Shown piece by piece: positions 19,912-29,459 of a stretch of 64,000 nucleotides of DNA. Every line of letters begins with the position of its first letter. Within the stretch, counting starts at the first letter, position 1. The notes under the pieces were generated by a model. The model did not search any database. It was given only the letters and a program-made list of their open reading frames with translations, and was not told where the DNA came from. The DNA is from JANJWP01 sp964482035. GTDB lineage: Bacteria; Patescibacteriota; Gracilibacteria; BD1-5; UBA2023. The stretch is from contig CAYZVC010000002.1 of the NCBI GenBank assembly GCA_964482035.1, positions 310,001-374,000 of the forward strand. Reading direction: 5' to 3'. Both the position numbers and the translations under genes were made by a program.

Positions 19912-22900
19912 TTACATTCGGAATTTCGCCCTTTCGAGCAGGAGTTGGAAGTCCATTTCCCGGTTTACCGTGATGGGACCGGTGATGGATACGTTCCGGG
20001 AATTGTCCACGCGTCCGGACCGCGCCGCTTCGAGCTGCGGAATGAGGCTCGGGATGCTGCGGATGAGGCTGTTCGGAACGACGTATTCGCCGCGGTGGAC
20101 GATTCCGGCTACTTCCGATATCGCCCCGTCCCCCGTATACCCGCCGGATGAGAACCCGCGTTTCGCGGATCCGCTGCCGGTTCCGGAAAGCGCCCTCTGC
20201 GCTTCGATCGCCGCGCGGATCTCCTTGATGAGGTCGACGTATTCCGCCTTCAGCGCCTTCACGTTGTTCCGGAGCGTCTCGCCTACTTGGTTGGAGAGCG
20301 CCGTCGTAGCGTCGGCCACCTCCTGTTCCGCCGCGATCTTCTCGTTCTTCTTGTTGGTGGTTTCCATCCGCTCGCGGCCGAGCTTGAGGATGAGGTCCTG
20401 TTCCTCCTTCGAAGCGTTTTTGAAATCTTCCCCGTCTTGGATGAGCTTCAGCTGCCGGGCGGTGAGATCCTTGTTCTTCTGGAAGTACTCGTAGATCTTC
20501 GCCTGCCGGTCGAGCTTCGTTTTTTCCCGCTGGAAGTCCGCTTCGGCCTCGGCGTCCTTTTTGGCTTTCTCCTGGTCGATCTCCGCGAGCTTCTGTTTGA
20601 AATCGAATTCCGCGCGCTTCTGTTCGGACATGGCGGCGCGCTTCGTCTCCACGTCGAGGATTTCGGAAACCTTCGTCTTGAGCGCGTCCGCGCTGCCGGC
20701 TTCCGAATCCGTCACGTTCTTCAGGTTGGACTTCACGTCGGCGAGCGCGTTCTGCTTCTCGAGGAATTTTTCCTGTAGGTCGAGCAAAGCCTTGTCGGCG
20801 TCGCTCAGTCCGGAGCCGTTCTTGATTTCCTCGAGCTGCGATTTGAGGTTCGCGATCCGGAACTCGTTTTCTTTCCTCGTGGCCTCGGCCGTGTTCGAAG
20901 TGAATTCGGCCCTCCGGAGTTCCGCGACCGAAAGTTCGTTCTGGAGGTTCTTCTGTTTATCGAGCAAATCGCCGCGCAGGGTCTCGGACTTTTTGGCCGC
21001 CTCCTGTTTGCGGTTCTCGATGTCCGCCTGGATCTCCGCGACGTCCTTCGCGAGTTCCACCTGCTTGACCGCCTGGTCGCGCACGTAGTCCTCCGTCGAT
21101 CCGGTCCTCTTCGTCTTCGCTTCTTCGGCGGTCTTCGCGAGCGCGTCCGACCGTTTCTTCTCATTTTCGTCCATCTGTTTCCCGACCTCCCGGAGCGAGT
21201 CGGCTATTTCGCGGTTCGTCTTCTGGGTAGCCTTCGAATACTCATCTCCAGCTTTTTCCGAATCCCGTATCTTGGACTTCAGATCCGAATAGGAGTCCTT
21301 GAGTTTGTTGACCGAACGGGTCTGTTCCTCGGTAGCGGCTTTCGACGCTTTGGCGGACGATGTAGAAGTACTGTTTGCCCCGTCCTTTATTTTCGATACG
21401 TCGATTCATCCTCAGCTACTCCGGATGCTCGCAACGGTTTTGTCGATGTTCTTCAACGAATCTTCGAGTTCCTTGATTTGCTTATCCTCCGCCGACGTGG
21501 GAAGGAGGGACGAAATCATCTTCGAAGAGACTGGAGCGGTTCCTACCGTCAATCCTCCGGAGACGCCAGAGAGTTTCGATAAGTCGAGCGGAACTTGGCC
21601 GTATCATTTCGGGAGTTTGTTTTCCGGCATGGTCGACCCCTCTCCGGTTACCGGTTTCGCCGACTGTTCCTCTTTCGCCTTCTGTATTCCGAGCGCTTGT
21701 TTCGCCTTGAGCAACGCTATGGACGCGTTGATGTTCTTTACGATTTCGGCACGCTCGCGCAGATATTCGGCGGTATTGGCCTTGTACTGGGTAGCGGCGA
21801 GTTTTTCTATGGCGGTTTTGTAATCGTAAGCCCCATTCTTCGTCTGTTCGATTGCCAACGTGAGCTGCTCATGCTGTCCGAGCAAATCGGACATTCATTT
21901 CCGATATTCCTCCTCGGAGATAAGCCCTTCATCGAACCGGTTCCGAAGATCCACCATCGCGTCGGAATTGCCCTTCATAGCGTCGCTCAGCAGTCCCGCT
22001 TCTTTCTGTGCGTCGGAACTCACCCCGATAAATGAGTCGAACGCTTCGCTTACCTTCGAGAACGTCGTCGCAATGGTTCCGATGACGTTGAAAAGTCATT
22101 GCAGCAAGTCGAGAATCCCAGTTACCGCGGTCGTTACGAAATCCGCGATTTGCTTCCCGTTTTTCGCTACGAAATCGGTAATCGCGCGCACGGCATTAGA
22201 TAACCTCGGAACGAGAGACGTTCCGATCTGTTCCCCGAGTCAGGTGAGGATGTCCTTGAAGTTCGACCACAATCCTCACAAGGTTTTTGATTGCGCATCC
22301 ATGAGGTTGGCGAATTTTCCGCCCTCGCTGCTCATGGTGTTGAATGCCTTCGTCACCTCCACGGCCGAAATTTTCCCCTTCTCGATCATCTTCTGGATTT
22401 CCGCGGTCGATTTTCAGAGCTGTTGGGAAAGTACGTCGAGGAGCGGGACTCCGGCTTCGGTGAATTGCCGAAGGTCGTCACCGGTGAGTTTTCATTTTGC
22501 CAAAACCTGCCCGTAGGCGAGCGTAAGGCGTTCGAGCGGAACCGACAGTCCGGACGCGACGTCACCGAGCGCCTTCAGCGTAGGGATGATGTTTTCTTGG
22601 GCGACGCCCATCGCGAGCAGTTGTTTCGCGTTCTCCCGTATCCCGACGAGTTCGAACGGGGTCTTTTTTGAAAAATCCGAAAGTTCGCGGAGCAGCTTGT
22701 CGGCCTTTTCCGCGCTTCCTAGCATCGTAGTGAAGGCTATGCGGGACTGTTCGAGATTGGATCCAAGTTCTATGATCGCCCCTCACAGTTGCTTTATCTT
22801 GTCGATAACCCAAAGTACCCCGATGGCCTTGATGAAAGTCTTAAAGGCGTTTCATGCGGATTCCAGGGACGACGCTACTTTCTTGAATTCTTTCTCGGCT

Positions 22901-23058
22901 CCGGAAGCGCCTTTTTTCGCCCCGTCGACGATTCACTCTTCAATCGCCCTCCCGGCATCAGCGCCCGTTTTTTCAAGCGCCTTCTTCACGTTCGTCGTAG
23001 CCACGTCGATGCTGCCTTTGTCTATGGAGAGAGTGGCTTTGAGGTCACCGAGGTTCAT
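19912..23058 (-). CDS. Tail tape measure protein
   Basis: A 1048-residue protein. The N-terminal third has the tape-measure pattern (SRIAFTTMLGSAEKADKLLR, TPFELVGIRENAKQLLAMG, SVPLERLTLAYGQVLAKGKL) with a hydrophobic stretch near 315-340. A long coiled coil (residues 600-900, Glu/Lys/Ala rich) and a GEYVVPNSLI-type C-terminal segment follow. About a dozen TGA glycines lie in the N-terminal half and none in the coiled-coil half. It sets tail length and is ejected ahead of DNA. Confidence 0.92.
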
Positions 23059-23070
23059 TTTCCCGTATGG

Positions 23071-23529
23071 TTAAGATTTGATTTCCTTCTTTCCTCCGAA
23101 CGTCTCGCGAAGCTTCTTGGAGTCCGGTGCCGCGGATCTCCTTCCCGGGTCGTACTCCTCGAGTCCCATGACGATCTTCGCGTCGTCCGTCATCCGTTCG
23201 AACACCCGGAGCGGCATCGCCATGACTTCCGAGAACGGCTGGTGGAACTCCCGCATGAAGAAGGCGACCGAGATGTGGAAGTCTTCGGCGGCCGACCCGT
23301 CGGGCTTCTTTTCCCCGAAGATCCCCGGAACCGATTTTTCCCCGAAAAGGATCCTCGCGAACCGCTCCATTTCCCCGGCCTCGAGTTCCGGAACCTCCGG
23401 ATTGAATTCCGTCAGGCAATCGCGCAGCGCCGCCTCCGGATCGTCGATGAACTTCCAATACGCCCCGACCGTGAGTTCTCCGGCGCGAAATGCGCGGTTC
23501 CTGTACCGAAATTCGTTGATTAAGCGCAT
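23071..23529 (-). CDS. Tail assembly chaperone, second frame or partner
   Basis: A 152-residue protein between the first chaperone and the tape measure gene, the usual place of the gpGT-type second tail chaperone. Its ATG (23527-23529) lies inside the 3' end of the preceding gene, a 10-base overlap in another frame. It may be made separately or as a frameshift fusion. The sequence ends DSKKLRETFGGKKEIKS. Confidence 0.6.
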   Translation of the reverse strand: MRLINEFRYRNRAFRAGELTVGAYWKFIDDPEAALRDCLTEFNPEVPELEAGEMERFARILFGEKSVPGIFGEKKPDGSAAEDFHISVAFFMREFHQPFSEVMAMPLRVFERMTDDAKIVMGLEEYDPGRRSAAPDSKKLRETFGGKKEIKS

Positions 23530-23777
23530 TTGGAGAGTTTTTCCGATATAAGGGTCGCGACGGCGGTTACCGTGCGTTCGTCGAGTTCCGGACACCTTCC
23601 GTTCCATTCGGTGAGCACCGAACGCACGATCGGCTGCCAATCCTTCCATGTGGCGCGTTCCGGAAGCGCTTCCATGGCGGCGAGTTCCTGCGGGCGGATC
23701 CTTCCGATTTCGTAAGTCGTTCCCGCTTCGGTGAACCGGACGGTTTCCGCTCGTTCGTCGTTGAGGTCGTAAATCAT
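23520..23777 (-). CDS. Tail assembly chaperone (gpG-like)
   Basis: An 85-residue protein (opening IYDLNDERAETVRFTEAGTT) immediately after the major tail protein and before the tape measure, the position of tail assembly chaperones. It overlaps the next frame by 10 bases. No conserved motif was used beyond size and synteny. Confidence 0.6.
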   Translation of the reverse strand: MIYDLNDERAETVRFTEAGTTYEIGRIRPQELAAMEALPERATWKDWQPIVRSVLTEWNGRCPELDERTVTAVATLISEKLSKCA

Positions 23778-23790
23778 TTTCGGGCGTTAA

Positions 23791-23838
23791 AAAGGCTCCC
23801 CGTGAGAGTAGGGGAGCCTTTCGCCGTTCCAATGTCAG
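23791..23838 (-). promoter_or_regulatory. Repeated intergenic element, copy 2 (motif plus hairpin)
   Basis: Motif variant CTGACATTGGAACGG (minus, 23824-23838) followed by a strong hairpin with AGGCTCCCC arms (23791-23822) and a U-run. It lies between the major tail protein and chaperone genes. Confidence 0.7.
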
Positions 23839-23847
23839 ATTTTCCGG

Positions 23848-24615
23848 CTAGACGGCCTGTTCGTCATCGATGACGAGGAGGCGGTTGGACGAATCCGGGT
23901 ACGCCTCGAACTTCACCGGGTACTTCATCGCCTCGTCGAGCTTCTCGTCCGACGGGAACTCGAGAGTGAGGTTTTCGGTGTTGAAGCCCTTCGGGATGGT
24001 GATGGAGAACTTCTTTCCGTTCTCGTCGACGTTCTCGAACTTCACTTCGTAGAATCCGATCGCCTTCACGACGTCGTTGAAGGTGTAGGTCTTCTTGGCG
24101 TTCGGGACGTAGGAGTAACCGACGTTGAGGCCGATTCCGGAAAGGGTGAGGGCGGTTCCGATGCGGACGACGCCGGTCTTTCCGTTTTCGACTACGACGG
24201 CGTAGTCGGTTCCTGCGGTGAGGGTGGTCGCCCCGTTCTTCACGACGATCGAAGCCACCTGGCTTCCGTCGCCGTTGGCATTCGCGAAGAAGATCGCTTC
24301 CGAGGACGCCCAGTTTCCGGACGCGCGGAGGACTTCCGCGGTTACCGGGGTGGAGACTCCGGCGGTGTCGGTCGCGGTTCCGAAGCCGTCGATCTTCTCG
24401 AGGTTGGCGAGGAGGATTTCGAAGAGGTTCGCGGAAAACTGGACCTTGTCGATGGACTTGCGCGGGGTGAGGCGCGCGTTGTCGGCTTTGAGCTGGAGGA
24501 CTTTGAAGGTTACGTCGAGCTTCGCCTTTTCGAGCGCTCCTACGTTTACTCCGTCGATGGAGAGGGTTCCGGATCCGAGACGGATGGAACGGGAATTCTG
24601 CACGCTGGTCTGCAT
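23848..24615 (-). CDS. Major tail protein
   Basis: A 255-residue protein, beta-rich, opening QTSVQNSRSIRLGSGTLSID and including a GTDYAVVVENGKTGVVRIG strand pair. Position (after the head-tail connectors, before the chaperones and tape measure) and size fit the tail tube subunit. The start at 24613-24615 was chosen because the upstream in-frame extension runs through the intergenic hairpin. No TGA. Confidence 0.8.
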   Translation of the reverse strand: MQTSVQNSRSIRLGSGTLSIDGVNVGALEKAKLDVTFKVLQLKADNARLTPRKSIDKVQFSANLFEILLANLEKIDGFGTATDTAGVSTPVTAEVLRASGNWASSEAIFFANANGDGSQVASIVVKNGATTLTAGTDYAVVVENGKTGVVRIGTALTLSGIGLNVGYSYVPNAKKTYTFNDVVKAIGFYEVKFENVDENGKKFSITIPKGFNTENLTLEFPSDEKLDEAMKYPVKFEAYPDSSNRLLVIDDEQAV

Positions 24616-24642
24616 GGCTGCCGTTTGGTGAACGATAAAAAT

Positions 24643-24687
24643 AATTCCCCGCGAATATGCGGGGAAAAATCGCCGTTCCAATGTCAT
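24643..24687 (-). promoter_or_regulatory. Repeated intergenic element, copy 3 (motif plus hairpin)
   Basis: ATGACATTGGAACGG (minus, 24673-24687) 9 bases after the upstream gene's TAG, then a hairpin with ATTCCCCGC arms and a U-rich tail before the major tail gene. Confidence 0.7.
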
Positions 24688-24696
24688 TTGATGGCC

Positions 24697-25086
24697 CTAG
24701 TCTGCGTCCATCACCACGAATTCGAACGTCAGATGCAGGCTGTGCGCGCCGGTCTTCCGGTCGAACGTGTCGGCGTAATGCCTGATACGGCACGATTTGT
24801 ACACCTCGTCGGAAGTCATGTGGAATACCCGTTCCACCTCTTTGGCGAGATCCTGCGATTCGCCCATATAGTGCGCCCACGAGGATATCTGCACCGATTC
24901 CGAGCGGAGACCGAGATGGTTCACGTTCGCGAACAGCCTCGCGATCGTGATTTGTGGGAGTCTGGAGTCGAAGTTTTCCATCGTCGATTTGTCGTCCGAG
25001 AACGCCTTGACGTTGTCGTTCACGATCGAGAAGACCGTCGGGTCCGCAAGGAGCTTCGCGATTATGTGGGCCTTGAGGTCTTTCAT
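24697..25086 (-). CDS. Tail completion / tail terminator-like protein
   Basis: A 129-residue protein (KDLKAHIIAKLLADPTVFSI start) of the size and place of tail terminator proteins (DUF3168-like), between the HK97-gp10-like gene and the major tail gene. It is expected to cap the tail tube and join it to the head. Family placement is by synteny and general pattern. Confidence 0.6.
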   Translation of the reverse strand: MKDLKAHIIAKLLADPTVFSIVNDNVKAFSDDKSTMENFDSRLPQITIARLFANVNHLGLRSESVQISSWAHYMGESQDLAKEVERVFHMTSDEVYKSCRIRHYADTFDRKTGAHSLHLTFEFVVMDAD

Positions 25087-25087
25087 G

Positions 25088-25522
25088 CTACTTGGTTAAT
25101 CTGGCGAAGGTCGATTGGAATTCTTCGCGTATCTCAGTGATGTTGTCCGCTATTCCCTTCCGGATGAACGGTCGCGGCTTCATGTTCTGGGTTCCGAATT
25201 CCAGGTACGCCGCGTATTCCGAAGCCGGTCACCGGACGACGCCGACCGCGTAGCGCATTTCCCCGACCTTTTCGTCCCCTATGGAGCGTTTCAGCGTCCC
25301 GGTGACTCATTCGTACCAATTGCCGGCGATGTTCACCGGTTTGTAATGGGAAGAGCGGTGCGGCTCCTTCCCGTCCTTGCGGTTGATGTCCTGCGGGAGC
25401 CGCTCGAGGTCGCGCGGGGTGATTTCCGTGATTTTGTCTTTCGCGAAGACCGTAGCCGCTTTCAGTGACAAGTCAAGGGCGGCGTATAGTTCCTCCGTAT
25501 CGAGCGTGAATTCGGCTCCCAT
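25088..25522 (-). CDS. HK97 gp10-like head-tail connector
   Basis: A 144-residue protein. Near the C-terminus it has ASEYAAYLEFGTQNMKPRPF, the hallmark of HK97-gp10 family tail-component proteins. Two TGA codons read as Gly (NWYEG and VVRGPASEY). It lies in the standard order: adaptor, gp10-like, tail terminator, tail tube. Confidence 0.82.
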
Positions 25523-25523
25523 G

Positions 25524-25874
25524 CTATTTGAGGCGATCGAGATAAACGGCGAGGTGGGAAGTCGCGCCGCCGAAGTCCGGAACCGTGTCGACTCATCGGA
25601 CGACGTACTCGTCGTAGCCGTCCACGACCGTGTCGCGCTCGGATATTTCCGTTCATTCGGCCAGATAGAGCACGTGCGTGCTTGATACGTAAGGGACCGC
25701 GGCGGATCCTCCGGTATCCTCCGGCTTGGGCTTCGAATTCTGGAAGATGAGTCAGCGCACCTGGACGGCGGCCACGTCGTGCTCCACGGTTTCCCCGTAC
25801 GCCCCTTTCGTCCGGGTCTTCCCGACGAGCGAAAGCGTCCGAAGGTCGTTCGAGAAGTGCTTGAGAATGCCCAT
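25524..25874 (-). CDS. Head-tail adaptor / stopper-like protein
   Basis: A 116-residue protein, small beta barrel-like sequence (VAAVQVRGLIFQN, DTVVDGYDEYVVRG) as in SPP1 gp16-type stoppers. Three TGA glycines. Its ATG is 3 bases after the upstream stop and its stop lies next to the ATG of the next gene. Confidence 0.65.
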
Positions 25875-25877
25875 CGT

Positions 25878-26435
25878 CTACACGGTGAATGAAGTAAAGT
25901 TCCGGTATTTGTCGAGTATCGGGCGCATCTTCACGAGCACGTCCGAGGCGATTTCGGAAGGGGAGAAGAACGTGACCGATATTTCCCCCATCTTCTTGCT
26001 CTTTACGCGGTCGTCGTCCGTCCCGTTGTTCGACCGGTAAAGCTCCTTGCAGTAGGCGAGGAAGTACGCTTCGAAGTCCTTCGGGACGTCGTCGTACCCG
26101 CGCTCGTACCGGATTTCCACGTTCGATTCTCCGCGCTGGGTATCCTTGGTAAGGTGTACGACGCTTCCGTCGACGAACGCCACCGGGCATTCGTAGTAAG
26201 ACCCTCCGCGCCATACCCTCACGTACTCAACGGAATTGACTCGGTTCTCCATTACGATCCTCGGCGCTCCGGATCCGTCGACCCTGCGCGTGAACGTATC
26301 CTTTCCGAGGTTGTCGCCGAGTTCCACGTCGACGAGCGCGGTGGCGGTATCGATTAATTCGCCGATAGCCTCGTCTTCCGAGTCGCCGACGATACCGAGG
26401 TGCTTCTTGAGTTTCTCAACGGTCGTATAGAGCAT
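25878..26435 (-). CDS. Head-tail connector (gp6-like)
   Basis: A 185-residue helical protein beginning LYTTVEKLKKHLGIVGDSED, the N-terminal pattern of gp6-like phage connector proteins that form the adaptor ring under the portal. It lies just after the capsid genes. No TGA. Confidence 0.75.
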   Translation of the reverse strand: MLYTTVEKLKKHLGIVGDSEDEAIGELIDTATALVDVELGDNLGKDTFTRRVDGSGAPRIVMENRVNSVEYVRVWRGGSYYECPVAFVDGSVVHLTKDTQRGESNVEIRYERGYDDVPKDFEAYFLAYCKELYRSNNGTDDDRVKSKKMGEISVTFFSPSEIASDVLVKMRPILDKYRNFTSFTV

Positions 26436-26454
26436 TTTTCGCGCCTTAACGATA

Positions 26455-26500
26455 AAAATCCCCCCGATGATACGGGGGGATTCGGACGTTGCCATGTCAT
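26455..26500 (-). promoter_or_regulatory. Repeated intergenic element, copy 4 (variant)
   Basis: Motif variant ATGACATGGCAACGT (26486-26500), 8 bases after the upstream stop, followed by a hairpin with AATCCCCCC arms and a U-run. Confidence 0.6.
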
Positions 26501-26507
26501 TTCCGGA

Positions 26508-26936
26508 CTATTCCGACGGGGGAGTGGGTACGTTTTCGCCTCCTGCCGCGTCGGTCTTCGGTTCGTTTCCTTCCGTCGACCCTTCTCCGCCGGTCTGCTT
26601 GGCAGGAGCTTCCGGATCGGTTTCCGGAGGAATGTCGGCCGCCGGTTCGGTCGGCTTGGTTTCCGGGGCGTCCGTAACCGCTTTGAGTTCGACCTTCTTT
26701 CTGGACGGCTTCTTGTCGTCAGATTTTGGGGCAGCGGACTTGGTTTCCGGAACCTTCTGGGTATTCGCCGGTTCGGTCGGCTTGGTTTCCGGAGTTTTCG
26801 GACGTTCCGGAACGTCGGCCTTTTCGAAACCGGCCGCCAGGTACTCCGCCACGCGGGACTTGTCTACTTCTACGGTTCCGTTGAGCTTGATTCCGTTGTA
26901 GGAACGGTTTTTCTTATTCACGAGCAGTACGCCCAT
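26508..26936 (-). CDS. Hypothetical capsid-associated protein, Pro/Glu/Thr-rich
   Basis: A 142-residue protein. The N-terminal 40 residues (VLLVNKKNRSYNGIKLNG then SRVAEYLAAGFEKA) form a compact start, and the rest is low-complexity with repeats of the kind PETKPTEPA. It lies between capsid and connector genes, and could be a head decoration or head-closure accessory. Not recognised. Confidence 0.55.
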   Translation of the reverse strand: MGVLLVNKKNRSYNGIKLNGTVEVDKSRVAEYLAAGFEKADVPERPKTPETKPTEPANTQKVPETKSAAPKSDDKKPSRKKVELKAVTDAPETKPTEPAADIPPETDPEAPAKQTGGEGSTEGNEPKTDAAGGENVPTPPSE

Positions 26937-26957
26937 AGTGGAAAAGTGAGTTGTAAA

Positions 26958-27000
26958 ACGCCCCCGATGATACGGGGGCGTCCTGCCGTTGCTATGTCAT
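26958..27000 (-). promoter_or_regulatory. Repeated intergenic element, copy 5 (variant)
   Basis: ATGACATAGCAACGG (26986-27000) followed by a hairpin with ACGCCCCC arms, downstream of the major capsid gene. Confidence 0.6.
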
Positions 27001-27016
27001 TTTCGGCTACTCCTTC

Positions 27017-27958
27017 CTAGTACTTGGTGACGAGGTTGGTGATGATGCCGGCCGCCTCCGGAACTTCGATCTGGAAGTCCATTTCCATGGAGAAGTGGTA
27101 GACGGTCTTGCGTTCCTTGGCGACGCGTTCCTTTTCGAAGGAGATGGTGCCGTCCTCGACCTGCATCGCGAAGATGAGGTTCATCGGGTCGGTAGCGATC
27201 GCTTCGGTTTTTCCGGTAGTGTCGTCGATGCGCATGAGCGGGACGCTGTTGATGCGCTTTCCGAGCACGTTTCCGACGAAGTTCTGCGACTGGAAGTACT
27301 GGTCGAACTGTTCGTTGTACTCGATCGCGACGTTGTCGTGGAGGAAGAACTGGAGATCCTTGCGGAACTTGGTCGGCACGGAAGTGAGGAGGCGGACCAT
27401 CTTTTCCTTTGAGACCTTGGCGTCGGCGAAGAGGTCGGTGTCGGCCGCGTCGATGAGGTTTCCGTTTGCCTTGAGGCGCTTGACGAAGCCGTCATAGAGC
27501 GCGAATGCGGATTCGGTTGCCGACCAGGTTCCGAGTTTGTCGGCGTACATGGCGATTTCCTCGAGTTCGTTCGCGATTTTCTTCGCGGCGAGATTGAGCA
27601 TCTTTTCTCCGAGGGACTGGCCTTCGATGTTGTGCTTGAGTTCGGAGTCGTGGATTTCGATCGCTCCGATAACCTCGCGGGTGTGGATCTCGATGTTATC
27701 GGTTCCGAAGGAATCCTTCTTGTCGTCGTCGAGCGCTACGCCCTTGCCTCCGGCATGGAGGAAGCGCTTGGAAGAAATGAGGCGCGGGAGGGACTTGGTA
27801 GCGAGGTCGACTTTTTCGACGCGGGCGAGTTTGAGGAGGGTCGACTCGTCGCGTACGAGGTCGATGAACGCGGACGCCTCTTCGTGGGAGAGGTGTACGG
27901 CGTTGGAATTGTCTCCGGTGGAGTCAAACGCTTTGGCGAGCTGTTCTTTTGCGGGCAT
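27017..27958 (-). CDS. Major capsid protein
   Basis: A 313-residue protein. Sequence features of an HK97-fold capsid: helical N-arm, a spine-helix region (QSLGEKMLNLAAKKIANELE), and a C-terminal beta part (VLGKRINSVPLMRID, YHFSMEMDFQIEVPEAAG). It follows the protease and scaffold-like genes and precedes the connectors, the standard place. Not one TGA. Start at the ATG 27956-27958. Confidence 0.88.
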   Translation of the reverse strand: MPAKEQLAKAFDSTGDNSNAVHLSHEEASAFIDLVRDESTLLKLARVEKVDLATKSLPRLISSKRFLHAGGKGVALDDDKKDSFGTDNIEIHTREVIGAIEIHDSELKHNIEGQSLGEKMLNLAAKKIANELEEIAMYADKLGTWSATESAFALYDGFVKRLKANGNLIDAADTDLFADAKVSKEKMVRLLTSVPTKFRKDLQFFLHDNVAIEYNEQFDQYFQSQNFVGNVLGKRINSVPLMRIDDTTGKTEAIATDPMNLIFAMQVEDGTISFEKERVAKERKTVYHFSMEMDFQIEVPEAAGIITNLVTKY

Positions 27959-27978
27959 GGCCGTGATGTGTGATTGAA

Positions 27979-28404
27979 TTAAAGGCGTCGTGCGAGTTTC
28001 TGGAGCGGCTTCAGGTCTTTGTCGTCCCCTTCTTCTACCTTCTGGATCTGCCTGGAACCTTCGGTAGACTTCTCGACGGTCTCGAGACGCTCGGTGAGCT
28101 TCGCAATGGAGCCGGGAATACCGCTGAATCCAGCGATGGCATCCTTCATGTCCTGGAGGACCGCGGCGAGCGAATCGTTGGTGACGTAGAGGTCGGCCCA
28201 TTTCTGGAGTTCCGTCTTCATCTTCTCGATTTCCTGCGCCTGCTCTCCGGCTGCGGCTTCGGACACTTCCGCTTGGGTCGCCGCGGCTTCCGCTTCCGCG
28301 GCTACCTCTGCGAGCTTCGCGATGGCGTCTTCGGTCTTGCCTTCCTTCAGGAGTTCGGCCGCCGCTTTCGCGCCGCCGGCGATCTTCTTGATCGACTCTT
28401 TCAT
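27979..28404 (-). CDS. Scaffold-like protein
   Basis: A 141-residue, almost wholly helical protein rich in Ala/Glu/Lys (IAKLAEVAAEAEAAATQAE), directly upstream of the capsid gene, where scaffolding proteins lie. A longer start through the intergenic repeat is possible but unlikely. Confidence 0.7.
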   Translation of the reverse strand: MKESIKKIAGGAKAAAELLKEGKTEDAIAKLAEVAAEAEAAATQAEVSEAAAGEQAQEIEKMKTELQKWADLYVTNDSLAAVLQDMKDAIAGFSGIPGSIAKLTERLETVEKSTEGSRQIQKVEEGDDKDLKPLQKLARRL

Positions 28405-28414
28405 GGACGGTAAA

Positions 28415-28642
28415 TTACGAAATATCCTCGGCGTTTTTATCCGTGACCCCAGCCGTTCCAATGTCATTTGCTACGGCCCCGAGCCTCGAGGAAATCTCTT
28501 CGAGCTTCCGGATTTGTTCCTTCGAAGGCCGGTTCGCGATCTTGAAGATGGCGAACGAGCTTTCCGCGTGCTGTACCGCCGGTACGTGCCCCTTGAGGAC
28601 GAGGGAGATTCCGTTGACGATGACGTCGCTGATTTTTCTCAT
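28415..28642 (-). CDS. Hypothetical small protein in the head module
   Basis: A 75-residue protein; first half strand-rich (KISDVIVNGISLVLKGHV), second half helical. Its C-terminal codons contain the repeated motif seen between other late genes (28453-28467 on plus), here translated as part of the protein. Function unknown. Confidence 0.55.
   Translation of the reverse strand: MRKISDVIVNGISLVLKGHVPAVQHAESSFAIFKIANRPSKEQIRKLEEISSRLGAVANDIGTAGVTDKNAEDIS
28453..28467 (-). promoter_or_regulatory. Repeated element motif, copy 6 (inside a gene end)
   Basis: Exact ATGACATTGGAACGG, here within the last 17 codons of the 75-residue gene and without a strong hairpin behind it. Confidence 0.55.
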
Positions 28643-28653
28643 GATAGGTGTTG

Positions 28654-29019
28654 TTATGATTCGGCGTATCCGAAGCCTTCCATCGATACGCCGGTAATTT
28701 CTCCGTCAACGAGTTTCTGCCACAGCTCGTCCGAAAGGAAGTGGAATCCGACGAGCCAGGAGCCTTGCCTGATCGTCGACCCTCCGATCTCCAGCGGAAC
28801 GGGTAGTACGAACGATTCGACGAACTCGACGGATTCGAGCTGCGTTCCTGACTCGTGGTTCACGTTCACGTATTTTTCTGAGATGTTCCGAACGAACTCG
28901 TGCGCCGTCTTGATGATTTCGTCTACGCTTATCACGTCGCCGTTCCTGTCCTCGGTATCGGGTTCCAGCACCACGAACGTGGCCGTCTTGTGCGATTGGT
29001 CTGCCTTGATGATGCGCAT
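28654..29019 (-). CDS. Prohead protease-like protein (XkdF-type)
   Basis: A 121-residue protein with VNHESGTQLESVEFVESFVL and WLVGFHFLSDELWQKLVDGE followed by GVSMEGFGYAES. The His-Ser-rich strand and the Trp/Gly-rich C-terminal part match XkdF / S78-like prohead proteins that mature the capsid or act as its serine protease. It sits between the head morphogenesis protein and the scaffold gene as expected. Confidence 0.75.
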   Translation of the reverse strand: MRIIKADQSHKTATFVVLEPDTEDRNGDVISVDEIIKTAHEFVRNISEKYVNVNHESGTQLESVEFVESFVLPVPLEIGGSTIRQGSWLVGFHFLSDELWQKLVDGEITGVSMEGFGYAES

Positions 29020-29036
29020 TGACTTGAAATGAAAAA

Positions 29037-29078
29037 CCGCCGCGATTCTCTTCGAAGCGGCGGCCGTTCCAATGTCAT
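29037..29078 (-). promoter_or_regulatory. Repeated intergenic element, copy 7 (motif plus hairpin)
   Basis: Exact ATGACATTGGAACGG (29064-29078) followed by a GCCGCCGC hairpin, upstream of the protease gene. No leftward gene ends just before it. Confidence 0.65.
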
Positions 29079-29140
29079 CTAAAGTCCCGTTTACCAATTT
29101 TCGCCCGTTTGTCGAAAAGCGGGTAGAAAGTGGCAAACGC

Positions 29141-29168
29141 TTGACTACAAAGCCAAAACTCTTACATT
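29141..29168 (+). promoter_or_regulatory. Plus-strand promoter of two tiny membrane genes
   Basis: TTGACT (29141-29146), 16-base spacer, TACATT (29163-29168). It points against the late operon toward two short ORFs with TM segments, so it would be active independently of it. Confidence 0.5.
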
Positions 29169-29229
29169 TGCCCGAATGCCGAGAACACGTTTCCGGCATA
29201 CCTTCGAAAACCGTTAACCGAAAAACCGT

Positions 29230-29361
29230 ATGAAAACAGTACTCGCCCTGATTGTCGGATTATCCGCTATCGCCATAATCGTTTGGATCCAAATCCATGC
29301 GAAAACCTGATGAGACGAGATTACGGAACGTTCAGTGAACGAGATAACCGAAGGGCATTAA
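29230..29361 (+). CDS. Small membrane protein on the opposite strand of the head module
   Basis: A 43-residue protein: short Lys start, one TM helix (VLALIVGLSAIAIIVWIQI) and a charged tail with two consecutive TGA-encoded glycines (KTGGDEIT), ending at TAA. A sigma70-like promoter lies about 60 bases upstream. Position and orientation fit a phage 'moron' gene expressed in the lysogen; function unknown. Confidence 0.5.
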
Positions 29362-29378
29362 TTCCCAATTCCACCATT

Positions 29379-29459
29379 ATGAAAGACGTAAAAAGCCTCA
29401 TTGGATACGTATCGGCCGCATTGATACTTTTAGTTATCGGATACTCCGTTTTCGGCTAA
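29379..29459 (+). CDS. Tiny membrane peptide
   Basis: A 26-residue peptide (KDVKSLIGYVSAALILLVIG) consisting of little more than one TM helix, 17 bases after the previous small gene. Its TAA overlaps the end of the converging head protein gene. Confidence 0.4.
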   Translation: MKDVKSLIGYVSAALILLVIGYSVFG

